A DNA stretch of 64,000 nt from Geobacter sp. (GTDB taxonomy: Bacteria; Desulfobacterota; Desulfuromonadia; Geobacterales; DSM-12255): the NCBI GenBank assembly GCA_009684525.1, contig WKKR01000001.1, forward strand, positions 248,001 through 312,000. The letters are read 5' to 3'. The notes beneath the pieces are model-generated. The model ran no database searches. It had not been told where the DNA came from and worked only from the letters and a program-made list of their open reading frames with translations. Positions within the stretch are counted from its first letter, which is position 1; every line of letters begins with the position of its first letter. The position numbers were made by a program, and so were the translations under genes. This document shows, in pieces, positions 58,228 through 64,000 of the stretch.

Positions 58228-58572
58228 TCAGGCCTGGTTCTGCGGGGGAACAAAGATGGAGAGGTATACCTGGGGGAGTGTCCAGTATGGTTCTAACCGG
58301 TTGGTCGTTGAGGTGGCCGGAGAAAAGGCATAAGCAAGTGGAGAAGGCAGAGGGGCAAGGCAGGAGCAACAGGAACATTCGGAACTGCATCCGCCAGCCG
58401 TGCCGTGATCGTCGGAGCAGGGACAGCCGGTTGTCGGACAACAGTCACTTGCTACAGCGGTTTCCCGGACCTCTTCCTGTGGGGAACGGGAAAAATGCTG
58501 CGCATAGCTGTTAACGCTCAAGAGCAGAAAAACAGAAAGCAACAGGCATGCTGTCAAGCGTGTGCAGATCAT
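58228..58572 (-). CDS. Cys-rich exported small protein, unknown function
   Basis: The product of about 114 residues has a clear signal sequence (RLTACLLLSVFLLLSVNSYA). A Cys-rich middle follows (DCCPTTGCPCSDD, then GGCSSECSCCSCLAP), and the tail is LPQVYLSIFVPPQNQA. I recall proteins with a CCSCHAP patch and a PPQNLA end beside heavy-metal efflux genes in Geobacter-like genomes; no efflux gene is near here. The Cys pairs could bind metal or form disulfides in the periplasm. ATG 58572 is taken because it starts the signal sequence; the ribosome binding site is weak and an upstream TTG (58626) is possible. Confidence 0.55.
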   Translation of the reverse strand: MICTRLTACLLLSVFLLLSVNSYAQHFSRSPQEEVRETAVASDCCPTTGCPCSDDHGTAGGCSSECSCCSCLAPLPSPLAYAFSPATSTTNRLEPYWTLPQVYLSIFVPPQNQA

Positions 58573-58719
58573 TCGTATCGCGGCGGGGCCTTTCAGAATT
58601 TCAATAATCGTAATGAAGATCAGCAAGGAATGTCAATGTAAACTTTTCGGGATGGACAGGCGCACAGTTTTCACGCACTCCTGTGAAACCTCACGGGTGA
58701 AAGGGCCCGTGCCAGGCAT

Positions 58720-58747
58720 GAAAAAAGGCATCCCGAAGGATGCCTTT
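58720..58747 (-). terminator. intrinsic terminator after tRNA-Leu
   Basis: On the minus strand GGCATCC-TTCG-GGATGCC (58743-58726) is followed by six T residues (58725-58720). A TTTT run also follows on the + strand, so it may work both ways. Confidence 0.85.
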
Positions 58748-58751
58748 TGTT

Positions 58752-58838
58752 TGGTGCGGTGGAATGGACTCGAACCATCACGAGATTGCTCCCGCCAGCC
58801 CCTCAAGCTGGTGCGTCTACCAATTCCGCCACCACCGC
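58752..58838 (-). tRNA. tRNA-Leu (GAG)
   Basis: A class II tRNA of 87 bases with a long variable arm. The acceptor stem pairs GCGGTGG with CCACCGC. The anticodon stem is CCAGC/GCTGG with loop TTGAGGG, giving anticodon GAG, and the T arm contains GGTTCGAGTCC. CCA is encoded (58754-58752). Confidence 0.95.
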
Positions 58839-58923
58839 AGATCTGATTATGGTTCCCGTTTGAAACGGGTTTTCTATCTACCATTTCCAGGCAGATACTG
58901 TCAAGAGTAAACTTTGCCGTGTT

Positions 58924-59313
58924 TTACTTCTGTGCCGGCACCGGGGTAGCCGGTTGTGCCGGGGGGGCTGCCTGCTGTGGGGCTTGAGGCGCTGCCCCGG
59001 GAGCTTGCATGGGGGCAGCGGGCGCCGGTGCTGCAGGTGCCGCTTTGGGTGCTGTTTTGCCCGACATGATGGATGAGGAACTCGAGTGACCCGAGCGGTA
59101 GGCAAGGGTGAGCGAGGTCAACATGAAGATGATGGCCGCACCGGTGGTGAGTTTACTCATGAACGTATTGCCGCCGCCGGCTCCGAATACTGACTGGCTG
59201 CCGCTGGCGCCAAAGGATGCACCCATCTCCGCACCTTTGCCGGACTGCAGGAGTACGATGGCAATCAGGGCGATGCTTACGGTGAGATGCAGGAATACAA
59301 GTAAAAAGGTCAT
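58924..59313 (-). CDS. secG: preprotein translocase subunit SecG
   Basis: The 129-residue membrane protein has two helices (LLVFLHLTVSIALIAIVLLQSG and MSKLTTGAAIIFMLTSLTLAY). The conserved loop between them is GKGAEMGASFGASGSQSVFGAGGGNTF. It assists SecYE in protein export. An unusually long Ala/Pro/Gln-rich C-terminal tail (about residues 85-129) extends past the usual end; its role is unknown. It lies downstream of tpiA, as in many bacteria. Confidence 0.94.
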   Translation of the reverse strand: MTFLLVFLHLTVSIALIAIVLLQSGKGAEMGASFGASGSQSVFGAGGGNTFMSKLTTGAAIIFMLTSLTLAYRSGHSSSSSIMSGKTAPKAAPAAPAPAAPMQAPGAAPQAPQQAAPPAQPATPVPAQK

Positions 59314-59380
59314 GTCGATCTGCCTCCAGTTGAAAAACTCCTCTTATATAGCAGATTCGGCATAAAAAGAAAAGCCTCTT

Positions 59381-60136
59381 TTAGCTGCCGAAATTGACAA
59401 TGGCAGCGAAAGAATCCGCCTTGAGGCTGGCCCCTCCGACAAGGGCGCCGTCAATATCCATCTGGGCCATGAGCCCCTTCACATTATCCGGCTTGACGCT
59501 GCCGCCGTAGAGTATCCGGATGGCAGCGGCCGTCGAGGTGCCGCCAATCCCCGATAGTTGGCTGCGGATAAAGGCATGGGCTTGCTGGGCCATTTCATCC
59601 GTTGCGGTCTTGCCGGTGCCGATGGCCCAAACTGGCTCATAGGCAATGATGATGCCGGCCATCATGCTGGCATCGATACCGGCGAGGGCACCGGTTACCT
59701 GTCGCTTGAGAATGTCCAGGGTTGTGTTCGCCTCACGTTCGGCAAGGGTTTCACCGACACAGACGATGGGTACCAGGCCTGCAGCCATGGCTGCCTTGAC
59801 CTTCCGGTTAACGGTCTCATCGGTTTCGGCAAAGTACTGCCGTCGCTCTGAGTGGCCGATGATGACATGGCTGCACCCCGCATCGACGAGCATCTTGGGC
59901 GATACCTCGCCGGTAAAGGCGCCTTCTTCCTCCCAGTAGCAATCCTGCGCCGCCAGGTTGATGGGAGTCGCGGCGATCAGGCCGCTGACCCGGCTCAATA
60001 CGGTGAATACCGGAGCAACGACGATTTCCACATCTTTGGTATCCTGCACCAGCGGCACCAGTGCCTCGATGAGTTCACTGGCTTCCTGTCCGGTCTTGAA
60101 GAGCTTCCAATTGCCGGCAATAACGGGTTTGCGCAT
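59381..60136 (-). CDS. tpiA: triosephosphate isomerase
   Basis: The 251-residue glycolytic enzyme has the N-terminal Lys (AGNWKLF), the catalytic His ([10 protein letters not shown]) and Glu ([14 protein letters not shown]), and the phosphate loop ([11 protein letters not shown]). It interconverts dihydroxyacetone phosphate and glyceraldehyde 3-phosphate. It follows pgk by 48 bases in a gap-pgk-tpiA-secG series. Confidence 0.97.
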   Translation of the reverse strand: MRKPVIAGNWKLFKTGQEASELIEALVPLVQDTKDVEIVVAPVFTVLSRVSGLIAATPINLAAQDCYWEEEGAFTGEVSPKMLVDAGCSHVIIGHSERRQYFAETDETVNRKVKAAMAAGLVPIVCVGETLAEREANTTLDILKRQVTGALAGIDASMMAGIIIAYEPVWAIGTGKTATDEMAQQAHAFIRSQLSGIGGTSTAAAIRILYGGSVKPDNVKGLMAQMDIDGALVGGASLKADSFAAIVNFGS

Positions 60137-60184
60137 AATTCACCTCGTATGGCTGCTGTAGATCCCCAAAGGGGAGGGGTCGAA

Positions 60185-61384
60185 CTATCTGTGACCGTTC
60201 TCTTCCAGTACCTTGATGCCGGGAAGCTTTTTCCCTTCCAAAAGTTCGAGGAATGCGCCACCACCAGTGGATATGTAGCTGATCTTGGCGTACTCTCCTG
60301 CACGATGCACCGCAGAATCGGTGTCGCCGCCGCCAACAATGGTCAGGGCATAGGAGTTTGCGACTGCCGAGACCATGGCAAAGGTCCCCCGGGAAAAGGC
60401 ATCCATTTCAAAGACCCCCATCGGGCCGTTCCAGATGATAGTCTTCGCATTCTGTAGCGCCTCGGTGAAGAGGGTGACAGTTGCCGGCCCGACATCCAGA
60501 GCCATCCATTCATCCGGGATCTCCTGGATCGGGGTGACCTTGGTTTCGGCCTCGGGGTTGAATCGGTCGGCAACAACGCAGTCCACGGGGAGATAGAACT
60601 TGATCCCTTTTTCCCTCGCAGCCTCATAGGTCTTCCTGGCGGTTTCGAGCAGATCCTCTTCTACCAGCGATTTACCGATATTGTAGCCGAGAGCCTTGAG
60701 AAAGGTGAAGGCCATCCCGCCGCCGATGACGATCTTATCCACCTTGTTGATGAGGTTTTCCAGGACTTCGAGCTTGCCCGACACCTTTGCCCCGCCGAGT
60801 ATGGCCACCAGGGGGCGGATCGGCTTGGTCATGGCCTTTTCGAAGTAGTTCATTTCATTCTTCATCAGGAAGCCGGCAGCCACGGTGGGGAAGAACCTGG
60901 TAATCGCTTCCACCGAGGCATGGGCGCGGTGGGAGACGGCAAAGGCGTCGTTGATGTAGATCTCGCAACCGTTGGTCAGCGCCTTGGCAAAATCCTCGTC
61001 GTTCTTTTCCTCGCCGGGATAGAAACGGACATTCTCCAGCATCAGTACATCGCCCGGTTTCATGTCGTCGATCATCGCACGGACTTCATCGCCAATGCAG
61101 TCGGGGGCGAGCTTTACTTCCTTGCCCAGCAGGCGGGAGAGCCGTTTGGCTGCGGGAGCCATGGAGTATTTGGGTTTTCGCTCCCCCTTGGGCCGTCCCA
61201 GGTGGGAGGCGAGGATGACTTTGGCGTTATAGTCCAGAGCGTAGTTTATGCTGGGAAGAACGGCCCGTATCCGGGTGTCTTCGGTAATGTTCTGGTTGTC
61301 GTCGAGGGGAACGTTGAAGTCGACCCGCATGAAAACTTTTTTCCCCTTGAGGTCTTCAATCTCATCGATATAGCGGATTGCCAT
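60185..61384 (-). CDS. pgk: phosphoglycerate kinase
   Basis: The 399-residue enzyme begins [25 protein letters not shown]. It has the substrate segments SHLGRPKG and [12 protein letters not shown], then the nucleotide segments [22 protein letters not shown] and GGGDTDSAV. It makes ATP in glycolysis, or works in reverse in gluconeogenesis. ATG 61384 is used; the frame is open further upstream (to 61516) across the gap terminator but is not protein-like there. GGGAGG precedes the start. Confidence 0.97.
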   Translation of the reverse strand: MAIRYIDEIEDLKGKKVFMRVDFNVPLDDNQNITEDTRIRAVLPSINYALDYNAKVILASHLGRPKGERKPKYSMAPAAKRLSRLLGKEVKLAPDCIGDEVRAMIDDMKPGDVLMLENVRFYPGEEKNDEDFAKALTNGCEIYINDAFAVSHRAHASVEAITRFFPTVAAGFLMKNEMNYFEKAMTKPIRPLVAILGGAKVSGKLEVLENLINKVDKIVIGGGMAFTFLKALGYNIGKSLVEEDLLETARKTYEAAREKGIKFYLPVDCVVADRFNPEAETKVTPIQEIPDEWMALDVGPATVTLFTEALQNAKTIIWNGPMGVFEMDAFSRGTFAMVSAVANSYALTIVGGGDTDSAVHRAGEYAKISYISTGGGAFLELLEGKKLPGIKVLEENGHR

Positions 61385-61415
61385 GTTACCTCCCGTGTTC
61401 TCAGTACATTGAAGT

Positions 61416-61446
61416 AAAAAAAAGGAGGGGGATCGCTCCCCCTCCT
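61416..61446 (-). terminator. intrinsic terminator after gap
   Basis: A 10-bp stem (61423-61432 with 61437-61446) with loop TCGC is followed on the minus strand by eight T residues. It lies between gap and pgk and would partly uncouple the two. Confidence 0.85.
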
Positions 61447-61464
61447 GATTATTGTAAGAGTTCG

Positions 61465-62499
<1,035 letters not shown>

Positions 62500-62516
62500 C
62501 TAGCAAACCGCCAAAT

Positions 62517-62544
62517 AATATACAGCCTAAAGGCTGGTCGTCAA
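62517..62544 (-). promoter_or_regulatory. promoter for gap
   Basis: On the minus strand TTGACG (62544-62539), a 16-base spacer and TATATT (62522-62517) are seen. The leader would be about 50 bases. Confidence 0.65.
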
Positions 62545-62695
62545 CCGATAAATTGCAGTGCAGGGGGAATTCAGGGAAACGGTTACCCAGAAAGTAGGTG
62601 GGTAATTTGGGGTTGACGGTTACAGGGAAATCAAGGTAATGTTTGCAAATTAACAAGCCCTTATATGGTGCCTGCATTGCATTGAGGAGGTCTTG

Positions 62696-63850
62696 GTGAC
62701 TGCCAGGACGGCCCTGATTTACTCCAATCGTTTTAATACCTTTGATTATGGTGCCGATCATCCTTTTCATGTTCAGCGTTATCAGTTGACCTATGAACTG
62801 ATGATGGCCTACGACCTCATCGGCACGGTGGGGCGGGAGGTGCACGATTATCCCTTGGTCACCGAAGAGGCGTTGCAGGGATTTCACTCTGCCGAATACC
62901 TGGCCAAGCTGAAAGAGTTCAGTGCTGATAGCCAACCCCGTGCGGATTTCCGCTTTGGTCTCGGTGATGTGGAAAATCCCGTTTTCGAAGGGCTTTACGA
63001 TTGGACGCTGCTGGGGACGTCAGGCACGGTCGAAGCTGCACGGATGGTGGTCGAAGAGGGGTATGACATCGTCTTCAACCTTGCCGGCGGTTGGCACCAC
63101 GCCCATCGTGCAAAGGCTTCCGGGTTTTCGTACCTGAACGATGCGGTCATTGCCATAAACAGCTTGTTGCAGCACGGGAAAAGGGTTGTCTACCTCGATA
63201 TCGATGCCCATCATGGCGACGGGGTCCAGGAGGCGTTTTACGATACTGATCAGGTTCTGACCGTTTCGCTCCATGAAAGCGGTATTTATTTTTTTCCTGG
63301 TACCGGATTTGAGCGCGAGATCGGCGCGGGGAAGGGACGTGGCTATTCGGTCAATGTCCCGCTGGTGGCGCACACGGATGACGCTCTGTTCATGAAGGCC
63401 TTTGATGAAGTTGCCTTCCCGCTGATAGCCGCCTTTGATCCGGATCTGCTGGTTACCCAGCTGGGTGCCGATACCTTTCGCACCGATCCGCTCACCAGGC
63501 TGGAGATCACGACCCATAGCTACTCATATATCCTCAGGAAGTTGAAGGCACTGCGGATTCCCTGGGTTGCAGTGGGTGGCGGCGGCTACGACAACATGAA
63601 TGTTGCCAGGGCCTGGACCCTGGCATGGGCCATCATGAACGGCATCAGTCTCCCCCCGCGCCTCCCGGCACGCTTCCAGGGGCTGATCAAGGGATTGGGG
63701 TATCAGCACAGCATGCTGCTCGATGCCATGCACTGGGCACAGGAAGACGACAGGAACAGGGCTCTCGATGCGGTGGAGAAGAGTATAGCCGCCATCAGGA
63801 AAACTGTCTTTCCCGTACACATGGGTGGCCATGGCAAATCTGCCCGGTAA
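62696..63850 (+). CDS. histone deacetylase family protein (AcuC-like amidohydrolase)
   Basis: The protein of about 384 residues carries the zinc deacetylase motifs. These are GGWHHAHRAKASGFSYLND with paired His, the metal site YLDIDAHHGDGVQEAFYDT, the metal Asp region LGADTFRTDPLT and GGGGYDNMNVARAW. Bacterial members remove acetyl groups from proteins, polyamines or acetoin-linked targets; the substrate here is unknown. GTG 62696 is preferred over TTG 62693 because GAGGAGG then lies five bases upstream. The next gene overlaps its 3' end by 20 bases. Confidence 0.9.
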   Translation: MTARTALIYSNRFNTFDYGADHPFHVQRYQLTYELMMAYDLIGTVGREVHDYPLVTEEALQGFHSAEYLAKLKEFSADSQPRADFRFGLGDVENPVFEGLYDWTLLGTSGTVEAARMVVEEGYDIVFNLAGGWHHAHRAKASGFSYLNDAVIAINSLLQHGKRVVYLDIDAHHGDGVQEAFYDTDQVLTVSLHESGIYFFPGTGFEREIGAGKGRGYSVNVPLVAHTDDALFMKAFDEVAFPLIAAFDPDLLVTQLGADTFRTDPLTRLEITTHSYSYILRKLKALRIPWVAVGGGGYDNMNVARAWTLAWAIMNGISLPPRLPARFQGLIKGLGYQHSMLLDAMHWAQEDDRNRALDAVEKSIAAIRKTVFPVHMGGHGKSAR

Positions 63851-64000
63851 TGCACCGCTTCTGAGCGTTTCTGGCAGTCCTCTCTTTTGCCTGAGGGAGG
63901 TGAATGCGCTTCCGGACAGGGAAAAGGAGCGGATCTACGGATCGCTCATCCCCGAGCGGCTCTGCCGGATGCTGCAGATTTCAGCCGAGACATTCTGTTC
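63831..64000 (+). CDS. unknown protein, N-terminal part (cut by window end)
   Basis: The frame opens at ATG 63831, inside the end of the deacetylase gene, and runs off the window. It gives about 56 residues beginning MANLPGNAPLLSVSGSPLFC and containing DREKERIYGSLIPERLCRML. I do not recognise the family. The overlap suggests translational coupling with the deacetylase. The protein may be longer than seen, and no motif is complete. Confidence 0.55.
   Translation, partial: MANLPGNAPLLSVSGSPLFCLREVNALPDREKERIYGSLIPERLCRMLQISAETFC

Overview
The window comes from a GC-rich (roughly 58-60 %), anaerobic, metal-respiring type of bacterium. The best match is a member of the Geobacteraceae (Desulfuromonadales). 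The main clues are the gene order thrS-infC-rpmI-rplT-pheS-pheT-ihfA-merR, a 13-haem c-type cytochrome, system II cytochrome c biogenesis genes (resB/ccsA), a GspA/GspB pair, a MucR-like zinc-finger regulator and a pfa/ole lipid cluster. This assignment is an inference from protein character and gene order; no database was searched.

Region by region. (1) 1-1400: tail of an FAD oxidoreductase and a family 9 glycosyltransferase. (2) 1400-9170: a translation block on the + strand: tRNA-Val, thrS, infC (apparently starting at ATA), rpmI, rplT, pheS, pheT, ihfA, a MerR regulator and tRNA-Pro. (3) 9170-10240: a gene-poor stretch with one small gene and a probable LysR remnant. (4) 10240-29315, minus strand: seven tightly packed genes, pfaD-pfaA-pfaC-oleA-oleB-oleC-oleD. 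(5) 30030-32420: multihaem cytochrome and a small companion gene. (6) 32420-34830: an AT-rich, decayed tract with an nhaA remnant and two small genes. (7) 34830-43240: MucR-like regulator, Fe-S protein, gspB/gspA, a GH13 amylase, a DUF2235 hydrolase and two envelope proteins. (8) 43500-47850: 2-oxoacid dehydrogenase E1 alpha, E1 beta and E2, converging on a Glu/Leu/Phe/Val dehydrogenase. (9) 48200-55760: a complete phosphate regulon (phoB, phoR, psiE, pstS, pstC, pstA, pstB, phoU) with Pho-box-like 11-bp repeats. (10) 55880-58110: ccsA and resB. (11) 58230-62460, minus strand: a Cys-rich small protein, tRNA-Leu, secG, tpiA, pgk and gap. (12) 62690-end: a histone-deacetylase-like amidohydrolase and the start of an unknown gene.

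The most striking content is the pfa-ole operon. PfaD, PfaA and PfaC form an iterative polyunsaturated-acyl synthase. OleA, OleC, OleB and OleD form the head-to-head hydrocarbon pathway (thiolase, beta-lactone synthetase, beta-lactone decarboxylase, ketoreductase). Genes that make polyunsaturated acyl chains and genes that join two acyl chains into a long olefin are translationally coupled in one unit. This suggests a dedicated route to a long-chain polyene hydrocarbon, such as the C31:9 polyene known from Shewanella. Unusual points are a single acyl carrier domain in PfaA, an acyltransferase fused inside PfaC, no separate PfaB, and no phosphopantetheinyl transferase nearby.
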